In this document: in pieces, positions 16,363 to 25,169 of the stretch
Layout of the letters: every line of letters begins with the position of its first letter
Position numbering within the stretch: position 1 is the first letter of the stretch
Origin: Thalassospira lucentensis MCCC 1A00383 = DSM 14000
Lineage (GTDB): Bacteria > Pseudomonadota > Alphaproteobacteria > Rhodospirillales > Thalassospiraceae
DNA: 64,000 bases
Reading direction: 5' to 3'
Assembly: GCF_000421265.1 (NCBI RefSeq)
Contig: NZ_ATWN01000009.1
Location: forward strand, 62,001-126,000
Made by a program: the position numbers and the translations under genes
Notes under the pieces: model-generated
What the model was told of the DNA's origin: nothing
Databases searched by the model: none
Seen by the model: the letters and a program-made list of their open reading frames with translations, nothing else

Positions 16363-17532
16363 TTGGCGGCGTTCCAGACGCAAGAACCGGGGTTTTCGAT
16401 TGGTATCGAAGAGGAATTCTGGCTTGTTGATCGCCAAAGCCGCGATCTTGCAAATGATCCGCCAGCGGACTTTTTAAAGGATGCCAAGGCAAAGCTGGGT
16501 GATCAGGTTTCCAGCGAGTTTATGCGCTGCCAGATCGAAACCGGTACCAAGGTTTGCAACAGTGCAAAGGACGCCCGCAAACAACTGATCCATATGCGGT
16601 CAACTCTGGCCGAAATTGCCAGCAAATATGATATGGCGTTGTTGGCGGCATCGACCCACCCATTTGCCCAATGGGACAGCCAGAAACACACCGAAGGCGA
16701 ACGCTACAGCACCATCGCACGCGATTTGCGCACGGTTGTTGACCGGTTGCTGATTTGCGGCATGCATGTGCATGTCGGGATTGAGGATGATGACCTTCGG
16801 ATTGAATTGATGGCGCAGGCCAGTTACTTTTTGCCGCATCTTCTGGCGCTGACCACCAGTTCGCCGTTTTGGCGGGGCCGTGATACCGGGCTTCAGACCT
16901 TCCGGCTTTCGGTGTTTGATAACCTGCCACGTACGGGACTGCCCGAAGTGTTTGGGTCGTGGGCGGAATATCGCCGCCATGTTGATATGCTGATCCAGGC
17001 CGGTGTGATTGAGGACGGTACCAAGCTTTGGTGGGATTTACGCCCATCGGACCGGTGGCCGACACTTGAGATGCGGATTGCCGATGTTTGTACCGATCTT
17101 GAAGATGCGGTGTGTGTTGCGTCAATTACGCGATGCCTGATGCGGATGTTGTATCGATTGCGGCGGAACAATCAGCGGTGGCGGATTTATTCGCACATGC
17201 TGGTACGCGAAAACCGTTGGCGGGCCTGCCGATATGGCAGTGATCCGGGCGAGAAAACCGGATTGATTGATTTTGGCCGGGCTGAAATTGTGCCGTATGT
17301 CGATTTGGTCGAGGAAATCCTTGAACTGATCCGCCCGGATGCGGAATTTTTTGGCTGTGTTGCGGAAATCGAACATGCGCGCGTGATCGTGCAGCGTGGC
17401 ACCAGCGCGCGTCGCCAGCGCGAGGTCTTTGACGCTGCGATTGAAAAGGGGATCAGCCCGCGTGATGCGCTTGTCGCGGTGGCGGATCACTTGATTGAAC
17501 AGACAGTGCCGGGATCGCAATCGGTCGTCTAA
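16363..17532 (+). CDS. Carboxylate-amine ligase, GCS2 family (YbdK-like)
   Basis: This 389-residue ATP-grasp-like ligase belongs to the glutamate-cysteine ligase 2 family. It begins FSIGIEEEFWLVDRQSRDL, the family's Mg/ATP acidic motif, and carries HVHVGIED at about residue 135 and a WWDLRPSDRWPTLEMRIADVC block near 225. Members such as YbdK have weak glutamate-cysteine ligase activity; the true substrate here is unknown. The start is a TTG with AGGAGAG eight bases upstream, right after the previous stop. Coupling to a formylglutamate hydrolase suggests both handle glutamyl compounds. Confidence 0.85.
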   Translation: MAAFQTQEPGFSIGIEEEFWLVDRQSRDLANDPPADFLKDAKAKLGDQVSSEFMRCQIETGTKVCNSAKDARKQLIHMRSTLAEIASKYDMALLAASTHPFAQWDSQKHTEGERYSTIARDLRTVVDRLLICGMHVHVGIEDDDLRIELMAQASYFLPHLLALTTSSPFWRGRDTGLQTFRLSVFDNLPRTGLPEVFGSWAEYRRHVDMLIQAGVIEDGTKLWWDLRPSDRWPTLEMRIADVCTDLEDAVCVASITRCLMRMLYRLRRNNQRWRIYSHMLVRENRWRACRYGSDPGEKTGLIDFGRAEIVPYVDLVEEILELIRPDAEFFGCVAEIEHARVIVQRGTSARRQREVFDAAIEKGISPRDALVAVADHLIEQTVPGSQSVV

Positions 17533-17633
17533 CGCCCCTTGTCAGCACGCAATGCATTGAGTATCGTCGCGCCGCATTAAAAGTTTCCGCGCACCGGGTA
17601 TCCGCTGTGCAGCCCATCATCGGAGAAGAATGA

Positions 17634-17879
17634 ATGACCGAAGTCGGTGGTATCGCAGCTGATCAGCTTGCGAGTTATGTCGAGCGTATTGAACGTCTTG
17701 AAGAAGAAAAAGCCAACCTTATGGCTGATATCAAGGAAGTTTACGGCGAAGCCAAAGCACTTGGCTATGACGTGAAAATCCTGCGTCAGATTATTCGCCT
17801 GCGTAAAATCGAAGATCATGAGCGCAGCGAGCAGGAACAGATTCTTGAAGTGTACAAGCGCGCGCTTGGCATGAGCTGA
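17634..17879 (+). CDS. gapR: GapR nucleoid-associated protein (DUF2312)
   Basis: This 81-residue protein matches GapR, an alphaproteobacterial DNA-binding protein that clamps overtwisted DNA and helps topoisomerases ahead of polymerases. The sequence is almost wholly helical and coiled-coil (QLASYVERIERLEEEKANLMADIKEVYGEAKALGYDVKILRQIIRLRK), with the basic C-terminal half forming the DNA-facing surface in characterised relatives. CGGAGAAG precedes ATG. It is probably monocistronic, ending at the strong terminator at 17912-17935. Confidence 0.93.
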   Translation: MTEVGGIAADQLASYVERIERLEEEKANLMADIKEVYGEAKALGYDVKILRQIIRLRKIEDHERSEQEQILEVYKRALGMS

Positions 17880-17911
17880 CACCTTGTGTCAGCAGACTGC
17901 AACCTGAATTC

Positions 17912-17935
17912 AAAGCCCGCTTTCGAGCGGGCTTT
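17912..17935 (+). terminator. Intrinsic terminator after gapR
   Basis: AAAGCCCGC, TTTCGA loop, GCGGGCTTT followed by TGTTTTTG. The mmcB start lies only 20 bases later, so mmcB either reads through or uses a promoter inside this region. Confidence 0.85.
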
Positions 17936-17955
17936 TGTTTTTGTATCCTGATCGA

Positions 17956-18402
17956 ATGAACACGCAAACCCGTCCCGAAATCACAGCCGAAGTCACAGAT
18001 GGTGTCTGTCGGCTTTTGTATCACCATAAGATGTCCTGCCTGACCGAGCTTCGGTTGGGCAATGGGCGGCGGCTGGATGTGTTGGCGCTTGGGGCCAAGG
18101 GGGAACTTTGGGCGGTTGAAGTCAAATCATCGGTCGCGGATTTTAAAACCGATCAGAAATGGGAAAGCTATGTCGAGTATTGCGACAGGTTGTTTTTTGC
18201 CGTGCCGATGGATTTTCCCAAGGAACTGATCCCCGAGAGTGTGGGACTAATTGTTGCCGACCGGTTTGAAGCAGCGATCCTGCGCATGCCCGAAGAACAG
18301 AAACTTTCAGCAGCACGGCGCAAGAAGCTGTTGATTTCATTTGGGCAAACGGCGGCTGGACGATTAGGCAACACGATTGGCGATAACGTGTTTATGCCCT
18401 GA
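17956..18402 (+). CDS. mmcB: MmcB-family DNA repair protein
   Basis: This 148-residue protein belongs to the MmcB family, a PD-(D/E)xK-like nuclease fold named for a Caulobacter gene whose loss gives mitomycin C sensitivity. Visible nuclease-core residues are ELRLGNGRRLDVLALGAKGELWAVEVKSS (Asp...Glu-x-Lys), with a following helix KTDQKWESYVEYCDRLFFAV. ATG 17956 avoids starting inside the gapR terminator. In relatives it is induced by DNA damage; no LexA box is obvious here. Confidence 0.85.
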   Translation: MNTQTRPEITAEVTDGVCRLLYHHKMSCLTELRLGNGRRLDVLALGAKGELWAVEVKSSVADFKTDQKWESYVEYCDRLFFAVPMDFPKELIPESVGLIVADRFEAAILRMPEEQKLSAARRKKLLISFGQTAAGRLGNTIGDNVFMP

Positions 18403-18407
18403 AATAC

Positions 18408-18436
18408 AAAGGCCCCGCACATTTGTCGGGGCCTTT
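18408..18436. terminator. Terminator between mmcB and the oxidoreductase gene
   Basis: AAAGGCCCCG, CACATTTGT loop, CGGGGCCTTT: a 10-base stem lying between convergent genes. The plus-strand T-run is short (TTTGGTTTT). Confidence 0.75.
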
Positions 18437-18458
18437 GGTTTTGGTGGTCTGTGCGGGA

Positions 18459-21400
18459 TTATTCCGCGGCCTTAAGGTGTTCTGGCGGGTTGCGGAACTG
18501 GTCGATCAGTTCCGCCTCACGTGTTTTGACCTTTTCAATATTGCGATCTTTGACGTGACCATATCCGCGAATTTGTTCGGGCAAGGCCAGAAGCGCGTTG
18601 GCAATACGCACATTGTCATGGGTCAACCCGCCAATGACTTCGGCAACCAGCACTTCGTAATCGGTAATCAACCGGCGTTCGGCTTTGCGTTCATGGGTGC
18701 GGCCAAACGGATCAAGGGCGGTACCGCGCAGGAACTTGAATTTCGCCAGAACGCGGAAGGCATTCATCATCCATGGACCATAGGTCGATTTTGTCAGCTG
18801 ACCATTTTCTGGGTTCTTATCGGCAATTGCCGGTGGGGCAAGGTGGAACTTGATTTTGTAATCACCCGTGAAGTTCTTGGCCAACTTCTTGAGGAACGCC
18901 GGATCGGTATAAAGTCGTGCGACTTCGTACTCGTCCTTATAGGCCAGCAGTTTGAAGTAGTATTTCGCCACAGTTAGGGTCAATTCATCCCCACCATCAA
19001 GGCGTTTTTCAGCCGCTGCGACCTGATCAACAAGGGTCGTGAAGCGGTTGGCATAGGCGGCATTCTGATAGCCGGTCAGGAAATCGACACGTTTTGCGAT
19101 GATGTCGGAAAGTTCGGTGGCAACCGGGTGAGCTTGCGCTTCGTTCGGACCGACAACCTCAAGAACGCGTTTGGGTTCATGGGCATATAACCGGCCCCAG
19201 TAGAACGACTGCTTGTTCATATCAACAGCCACACCATTAAGCTCAATCGCCTGCATTAGGGCTTCTTCGGTGATCGGGATCAGGCCGCGCTGCCACGCGA
19301 CACCAAGCATGAACAGGTTGGTCGCAATCGAATTGCCCATCAGACGGGTGGCAATGTCACTGCCTTCGACAAAATTGACCGCGTCCGCACCACAGGTGTC
19401 GGCGATGACTTTCATATGCTCGTTGGTTTTAAGCTCAAAGTCCGGGTTGCTGGTAAAGGCACCCGTCACGGTTTCATGGGTGTTAATCACGGCTTGTGTA
19501 AAGTTGCGGCGCATTTTGGCCAAGCCTTCGTAACTTGCCGCGACCAAAAGATCACACCCCAACACGACATTGGCTTCGCCGGCCGGAATACGCGCGGCAT
19601 GCAGTTTACTTTGTTCATTGGCAAAGCGGATGTGGCTGACCACAGCACCGCCTTTTTGTGCAAGCCCCGCCATATCAAGTCCGACAATGCCCTTGCCCTC
19701 GATATGGGCGGCCATACCCAGCAATGCGCCGATGGTAACCACACCGGTTCCGCCAACGCCCGTGATCAGAACCGACCATGGTTCGTCGATATCGGGCAGG
19801 GTCGGGCGCGGCAGGCTGGCAAAGACGGCATCGCCATGATTGTCGCCCTTGGCAGCGGCATCGGGCTTACGCAGTGATCCGCCTTCAATCGTTACAAAGC
19901 TTGGACAGAAGCCATTCAGACACGAGAGATCCTTGTTACAGGCCGATTGGTCAATCGCACGTTTGCGGCCAAATTCGGTTTCGACTGGCACCACGGCAAG
20001 ACAGTTGGATTTTTCACCGCAATCGCCACAGCCCTCACAGACAAGGTCATTGATGAAAACGCGCTTTGGCGGATCGACCATCAGTTTGCGTTTGCGACGA
20101 CGGCGTTTTTCCGCCGCACAGGTTTGATCAAACACAAGGATGGTAACACCTTCGATCTCGCGCAGTTCTTTTTGGGTGGCATCAAGTTCATCACGATGGC
20201 GGATATCAACACCGGGCGCAAAATCAGACCCCATCGGATATTTATCTGGCTCGTCAGACAGAACGATGATGCGCTTGGCACCTTCGTCAAACATCTGACG
20301 GGTGACCTGTGGCACGGTCAGGGGACCATCAACCGGCTGGCCACCGGTCATGGCAACCGCATCGTTAAACAGGATTTTATAGGTAATGTTGACACCCGAC
20401 GCGACGGCGGCGCGCACGGCCAAAGACCCGGAATGGTAATAGGTCCCATCACCAAGGTTCTGGAAAACATGTTTTTCATGGGTAAAGGGTGCCTGACCGA
20501 TCCAGGTCGCACCTTCGCCGCCCATATGGGTAAAGGTTTCGGTTGAACGGTCCATCCAGTTAACCATGTAATGGCACCCGATCCCGGCCATGGCACGGCT
20601 GCCGTCGGGGACCTTGGTTGAACTGTTGTGCGGACAGCCCGGACAGAACCAAGGAATGCGCGCTACATCCGGGCGCGGTTCGGCGATTTCCTTTTCCTTT
20701 TCGGCCAGCCAGTCGATGCGTTCATGAATGGCCGGGCTGTCATAGAACCGTTTGATCCGCTCGGCCAGAACCACGGCAATGCGGGCCGGGGTCAGCTCAT
20801 CCATCGATGGCAGGATCCACTCGCCCTTTTCATCGAACTTACCAATGACCTGTGGGCGTACATCTTCGCGCCAGTTATAAAGCTGTTCCTTGACCTGATT
20901 TTCCATCACCGCGCGTTTTTCTTCGACGACGATGATTTCCTCTAAGCCCATGGCAAATTCGCGCACATCGTCACGGTTGAGCGGCCAGCTCATCCCGACT
21001 TTTAGTACCCGAATGCCGATCTGTGCGGCGTCTTGTTCGGAAATGCCAAGGTCATCAAACGCCTGCATGACGTCAAGGTATGCCTTGCCCGTCGTGATGA
21101 TGCCAAGCCGTGCATTTGGGCTGTCGATCACGGTTTTGTTGAGTTTATTGATCCGCGCATATGCCAGTGCGGCATAGAGCTTGTATTTCATCAGGCGATG
21201 TTCTTGCTCCTTGGGGGTATCGGGCCAGCGGATATGCAGGCCGCCCTCGGGCATGGCGAAATCATCAGGGATGATCGGGGTGATGCGGTCCGGTGCGACA
21301 TCGGCTGCAGCCGAGCTTTCGACTGTTTCAGCAATGGTTTTCATCGCCACCCAGCAACCGGAATAACGGCTCATGGCCCAGCCATGAATGCCGAAATCCA

Positions 21401-21941
21401 GAATGTCCTGAACACCGGATGGGTTTAAAACCGGGATTTGCGCATCAATAAAGGCATATTCGGTCTGATGGGGCAGGGTGGATGATTTGCAAGAATGGTC
21501 ATCCCCTGCAAGGACAAGGACACCGCCATTTTTGGATGTGCCAGCATAGTTGGCGTGTTTGAAGACATCGCCAGACCGGTCAACGCCCGGTCCCTTACCG
21601 TACCACATGCCAAAGACGCCATCATATTTGGCATCCGGGTACATATTGACCTGTTGGCTGCCCCAGACGACCGTTGCGGCAAGGTCTTCGTTGACCCCAG
21701 CCTGAAATTCGATCTGTTGCTTGGACAGAAACTTTTGGGCCCGCCATAGTTGCTGATCCAGACCGCCAAGCGGCGATCCGCGATAGCCGGAAATACAGCC
21801 CGCGGTATTAAGGCCTGCGCGCGCATCAAGCTGGCGCTGCATCAGAGGCAATCGAACAAGTGCCTGAATACCTGTCAGATAAACCCGGCCTTCTTCAAGC
21901 GTATATTTGTCATCAAGGCTAATTGCCGCCAATTGTGCCAT
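18459..21941 (-). CDS. Indolepyruvate:ferredoxin oxidoreductase family, fused subunits
   Basis: This 1160-residue fusion decarboxylates a 2-oxoacid (aryl- or branched-chain pyruvate) to acyl-CoA with reduction of ferredoxin. In order, it has a pyrimidine-binding TPP domain (GCISGYRGSPLGGLDQQLWRAQ), a TPP domain after residue 440 (PGCPHNSST, GIGCHYMVNWMDR, MGGEGATWIG), a cysteine-rich Fe-S segment (CEGCGDCGEKSNC and SCLNGFCPSF) near 680, and a gamma domain starting ITGVGGTGVVTIGALLG. ATG 21941 has GAGGGAG upstream. The exact substrate is not readable. It appears monocistronic. Confidence 0.9.
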   Translation of the reverse strand: MAQLAAISLDDKYTLEEGRVYLTGIQALVRLPLMQRQLDARAGLNTAGCISGYRGSPLGGLDQQLWRAQKFLSKQQIEFQAGVNEDLAATVVWGSQQVNMYPDAKYDGVFGMWYGKGPGVDRSGDVFKHANYAGTSKNGGVLVLAGDDHSCKSSTLPHQTEYAFIDAQIPVLNPSGVQDILDFGIHGWAMSRYSGCWVAMKTIAETVESSAAADVAPDRITPIIPDDFAMPEGGLHIRWPDTPKEQEHRLMKYKLYAALAYARINKLNKTVIDSPNARLGIITTGKAYLDVMQAFDDLGISEQDAAQIGIRVLKVGMSWPLNRDDVREFAMGLEEIIVVEEKRAVMENQVKEQLYNWREDVRPQVIGKFDEKGEWILPSMDELTPARIAVVLAERIKRFYDSPAIHERIDWLAEKEKEIAEPRPDVARIPWFCPGCPHNSSTKVPDGSRAMAGIGCHYMVNWMDRSTETFTHMGGEGATWIGQAPFTHEKHVFQNLGDGTYYHSGSLAVRAAVASGVNITYKILFNDAVAMTGGQPVDGPLTVPQVTRQMFDEGAKRIIVLSDEPDKYPMGSDFAPGVDIRHRDELDATQKELREIEGVTILVFDQTCAAEKRRRRKRKLMVDPPKRVFINDLVCEGCGDCGEKSNCLAVVPVETEFGRKRAIDQSACNKDLSCLNGFCPSFVTIEGGSLRKPDAAAKGDNHGDAVFASLPRPTLPDIDEPWSVLITGVGGTGVVTIGALLGMAAHIEGKGIVGLDMAGLAQKGGAVVSHIRFANEQSKLHAARIPAGEANVVLGCDLLVAASYEGLAKMRRNFTQAVINTHETVTGAFTSNPDFELKTNEHMKVIADTCGADAVNFVEGSDIATRLMGNSIATNLFMLGVAWQRGLIPITEEALMQAIELNGVAVDMNKQSFYWGRLYAHEPKRVLEVVGPNEAQAHPVATELSDIIAKRVDFLTGYQNAAYANRFTTLVDQVAAAEKRLDGGDELTLTVAKYYFKLLAYKDEYEVARLYTDPAFLKKLAKNFTGDYKIKFHLAPPAIADKNPENGQLTKSTYGPWMMNAFRVLAKFKFLRGTALDPFGRTHERKAERRLITDYEVLVAEVIGGLTHDNVRIANALLALPEQIRGYGHVKDRNIEKVKTREAELIDQFRNPPEHLKAAE

Positions 21942-21989
21942 GACCAGTCTCCCTCGGAATCTCTCTGATGTGCCGAACCTTTTACACAC

Positions 21990-22332
21990 TGCTTATAGGG
22001 ATATGGGCGTTGGTGCAGTGTTTCGGTATGGCCCGTGTCTAAATCCATCTCACATGATTTGCGGGACCAATGCGAGATGCCATAATGGTAATGAATGCTG
22101 ACCTTTTTTCAAAGCGAACTCGCAGTGCACAGCCCAAAACGCCCGATTGTATGGATTGACGTTACGTCAACTTAATATTTACTTATTCCGGTACCGATTT
22201 ACGCGCAATATAATTGCGTTGTTGCTGCGGTGCGATATTTCACATGGGGCCGAGTCTCTGCTCGGAACAGCAAAAACCGCATGGTATCGTTTGTTTGGTA
22301 TTTGTGCAGAGGGTCAGGAAAGGATCATATAG
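21990..22332. other. Intergenic region with a 15-base palindrome
   Basis: The divergent region between the oxidoreductase and VOC genes. It contains TTGACGTTACGTCAA (22156-22170), a perfect 7-1-7 palindrome. A reading frame at 22147-22332 fills much of the rest but has neither a ribosome site nor a recognisable sequence. Confidence 0.5.
22156..22170. promoter_or_regulatory. Palindrome TTGACGTTACGTCAA, candidate operator
   Basis: Perfect inverted arms TTGACGT/ACGTCAA around one T, 163 bases before the VOC gene and 215 before the divergent oxidoreductase. It resembles regulator half-sites such as those of MerR-type catabolic regulators, but no regulator gene is adjacent. Confidence 0.45.
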
Positions 22333-22773
22333 ATGGACCAACGTGTTTCACTGATCACACTTGGTGTTGCCGATCTGGATAGATCGCGGCGTTTCTACGA
22401 AAACGGCCTCGGCTGGAAAATGACTGAAATGGTCGAAGGACAGGTTGTGTTCTATCAACTGTCCAATGGGCTCGCACTTGGTCTGTTTGGTCGGGCGGAT
22501 CTGATCAAGGATGGCAAGTTTGACGATGATACCGGGGCGACATTTGGTGGGCTGACATTGGCGTTTAATGCGCGCAGCGAGGCCGAGGTCGACGCGGTGA
22601 TGCTTGAGGCCGAAAAAGCCGGGGCCAAAATCCAGAAACCGGCGGAGAAAGTATTCTGGGGCGGCTATTCCGGTTATTTTCGCGATCCCGACGGACATGC
22701 ATGGGAAGTGGCGTTCAACCCATTCTGGGAACTTGATGACGCCGGAAACCTGCATATTCCGCCTCAGGGATAG
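22333..22773 (+). CDS. VOC (glyoxalase/bleomycin-resistance) family protein
   Basis: This 146-residue vicinal-oxygen-chelate protein has two beta-alpha-beta-beta-beta modules. The start SLITLGVADLDRSRRFYENGLGW and the end FWGGYSGYFRDPDGHAWEVAFNPFW are typical, the latter with the usual late Glu metal ligand. It could be a lyase, an isomerase or a resistance protein; the substrate is unknown. An AGGAAAGG site precedes ATG. It converges on the broken benE gene. Confidence 0.85.
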   Translation: MDQRVSLITLGVADLDRSRRFYENGLGWKMTEMVEGQVVFYQLSNGLALGLFGRADLIKDGKFDDDTGATFGGLTLAFNARSEAEVDAVMLEAEKAGAKIQKPAEKVFWGGYSGYFRDPDGHAWEVAFNPFWELDDAGNLHIPPQG

Positions 22774-22785
22774 GGTGTCGCCACC

Positions 22786-23672
22786 TTACGCGGTCGGTGG
22801 TTTTCGATTGCGCAAATGTGTAAGCAGGTAAATAAGTCCCCCGGCTAGCAATCCCCAAAACGCACCCGATATGCCATAGAATGTCAAACTGGCCGCCGTG
22901 ACGATAAAGGTGACGGCGGCAGCTTCACGGGCATCTTCTTGCCTGAAGGCCGCGACAGCCGATACGGCAAACGCGCCGATCAAGGCAAGACCTGCGACGG
23001 CTTCGATCAGGATGCTTGGTGCAAGGCTGATGAAGGCCGTAACAAGTCCGGCATGATGAATTCCACTGGTGGGGCGATGGAGTTGCCAAGGTTCGCCAAG
23101 GCATTTGGCGGAAAATCGATCCCGAAAATCATCACGCCAATAAACGCCAAAAGGGCCGCAGGCACTGCAAGCAGACGGTTAATCCGCCCGACCACCAGCC
23201 ACGCAATCACGATGGGGAGGCCCAACAGCGGATCAAAGGCAACCGCCTTGACCGGAGCAAGGCAAAGGCCAAGCAACACCCCGGCCAGCATCGCATTGGC
23301 AAGCGGGGCAGGGATGCCCGCAACCGCACGGCCCAAGGGTTTCCAAACACCGCTGATGATGATCAGGATGGCACAGATGATAAAGGCCCCGACCGCCACT
23401 GGAAAACCACCGTCAATCGCCCCGGACGTTGCCAGAAGGGCCGCCCCCGGAGTTGACCAGGCAATGCTGATCGGAAGCTTTGTCTTAAGTGATAAAACAA
23501 TCGCACAAAGCCCCATGGAAAGAGACAGTGCCATCAACCCCGATGCTGCCTGTTCAGGCGTGGCACCAACTGCTGTTAATCCTTGTAAGACAACAGCAAA
23601 CGAACTGGCCGATCCAACAAACCCGGCCAACAGGCCCATGAAAATACTCTGGGGCGAAATATCACGCAGCAT
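22786..23672 (-). pseudogene. benE: benE-type benzoate/H+ symporter, internally deleted and frameshifted
   Basis: BenE transporters are about 390-400 residues with 12 helices. Here the N-terminal part (23672 down to about 23050) gives an intact start, MLRDISPQSIFMGLLAGFVG, and runs to EFIMPDLL, then slips to a stop at 23007. The true C-terminus, GLVTAFISLAPSILIEAVAGLALIG through FWGLLAGGLIYLLTHLRN, is in another frame ending at 22786. Roughly 100 residues covering the middle helices are missing. The parts meet at GCCGGACTT (minus strand, 23044-23052), which fits both the upstream and downstream coding sequence. Function is almost certainly lost. Confidence 0.8.
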
Positions 23673-23787
23673 GGTGGCTCCGGGAGGTTGATCAAAGGTT
23701 AGTGGCGCATGGAGAAGCCGTTAGCCACAGGGTTTTCGACCCTAGCGGTAACTTTTTAAACAAACCAGTTTTTCTTGGTCTGCTGAA

Positions 23788-24942
23788 TTACCCTTGATCT
23801 TGCCGGTACGGGCTATGTTCGGATTTAATGAACTCTTGGTTTTGTGCGATGTGATCTTGTTCCTGAGCCAGGAATTGCGAGACCGCACGGCGCAGGCCGG
23901 GATCGGCGATCAGGTGGGTGGAATGGGTGATGACCGGTTCATAGCCACGCTGGATTTTATGTTCGCCCTGGGCACCAGCTTCGACCGTTTTCAGGCCATG
24001 TTCAATCGCGATATCAATTGCCTGATAATAACAGGTTTCAAAATGTAAAAGCGGGGCGCGGTCCATTGTGCCCCAGTTGCGCCCATAAAGGGTTTCTGAC
24101 CCGATCAGGTTCAGCGCGCCTGCAACCATTTCGTCGTCATGGAATGCCGCCACCAAAACCGTTCTCTTGCGCAACCGTTCATGCAGCAATTCAAAGAACT
24201 GCCGGGTCAGGTAAGCCTGACCCCATTTGCGGTCCGATGTATCGCGATAAAAATGGTAAAATCTGTCCCAATGTTCAGGTTTTAGGTCATCGCCACGCAG
24301 GGCCTTGAACGTATATCCGGCTTCAAGAACCTGTTTGCGTTCCTTGCGCAGGTTTTTGCGTTTGCGCGAATTTAGTGCGCCGAGGAAATCGTCAAAGGTC
24401 TGATAGTCCCTATTATGCCAGTGATATTGTAATCCTGTGCGCGTCAGAAAACCGGCGTTGCGCATTTTCTGACTTTCGTCACCACTGCAAAAGGTGACGT
24501 GCAACGTCGCCATGCCCAGCTTTTCGGGCAGCATCGAAAGGCCTTCAATTAGCATGCGCCGCACACTGTCGGGATCAGGATGATCGTTTGTCACCAGCAA
24601 TCTGGGGCCCGGGACCGGTGAGAAGGGGACGGCTGATTGCAGTTTTGGGTAATATTGACCGCCGGCACGTTCATAGGCCTCGGCCCACGCCCAATCAAAA
24701 ACATACTCCCCATAGGAGTGTGCCTTGACATAGAGCGGGACGATTCCGATCACCAGACCATCTTCGTTTTTAAGTACAAGGTGAAAGGGTTGCCAGCCAT
24801 TTTCAGCGCAGGTTGAGGCGCTGTCTTCCATGGCCGATAAAAATGCAAAGCTGACAAAGGGATTGTCAGAACCAGCGCATTTGTCCCATTGGGCTTGCCC
24901 GATTTCATGGATATCGGTGACGGTCTTGATTTCGGCGGGCAA
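23788..24942 (-). CDS. GNAT-like protein, DUF482/FemAB type
   Basis: This 384-residue protein matches the peptidogalycan-biosynthesis/DUF482 family with an acetyltransferase-like fold. Features include NPFVSFAFLSAMEDS, the VFDWAWAEAYERAGGQYYPKLQSAVPFSPVPGPRLL core, RKRKNLRKERKQ and a late LKTVEAGAQGEHKIQRGY segment. The likely start is TTG 24942 with AGGGG upstream; a TTG at 24975 is also possible. It may transfer an acyl or aminoacyl group to an envelope or lipid target, but no substrate is proven. It is divergent from serA. Confidence 0.75.
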   Translation of the reverse strand: MPAEIKTVTDIHEIGQAQWDKCAGSDNPFVSFAFLSAMEDSASTCAENGWQPFHLVLKNEDGLVIGIVPLYVKAHSYGEYVFDWAWAEAYERAGGQYYPKLQSAVPFSPVPGPRLLVTNDHPDPDSVRRMLIEGLSMLPEKLGMATLHVTFCSGDESQKMRNAGFLTRTGLQYHWHNRDYQTFDDFLGALNSRKRKNLRKERKQVLEAGYTFKALRGDDLKPEHWDRFYHFYRDTSDRKWGQAYLTRQFFELLHERLRKRTVLVAAFHDDEMVAGALNLIGSETLYGRNWGTMDRAPLLHFETCYYQAIDIAIEHGLKTVEAGAQGEHKIQRGYEPVITHSTHLIADPGLRRAVSQFLAQEQDHIAQNQEFIKSEHSPYRQDQG

Positions 24943-25169
24943 GTTGCAGTCCCCTGACTTGTATTCTGATCGCAACGGGTGGCCAGTTTTATACGCAGTA
25001 GCCGGTATATGCGTTCAGAAGATAGGCGCATTGCGTATTTACGCAAGGGAAAGCCTTTGACGCAGATGTCTCAAAGTCCTATTCCATTGGGCCATGATTG
25101 TCCTGTGACGATCACTGACGGCTCGGGATTCTCCCGTGTCGCCCTCGCTTAAGAAAAGGATGGTGCGCC

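Noticed and set aside
22147-22332. 61-codon frame ending at the VOC start
   Set aside because: No ribosome site, no family similarity, and it overlaps the palindrome and promoter region.
22786-22983. Separate small membrane protein of 65 residues
   Set aside because: It is the C-terminal end of the BenE transporter in a shifted frame, so it is treated as part of the pseudogene.
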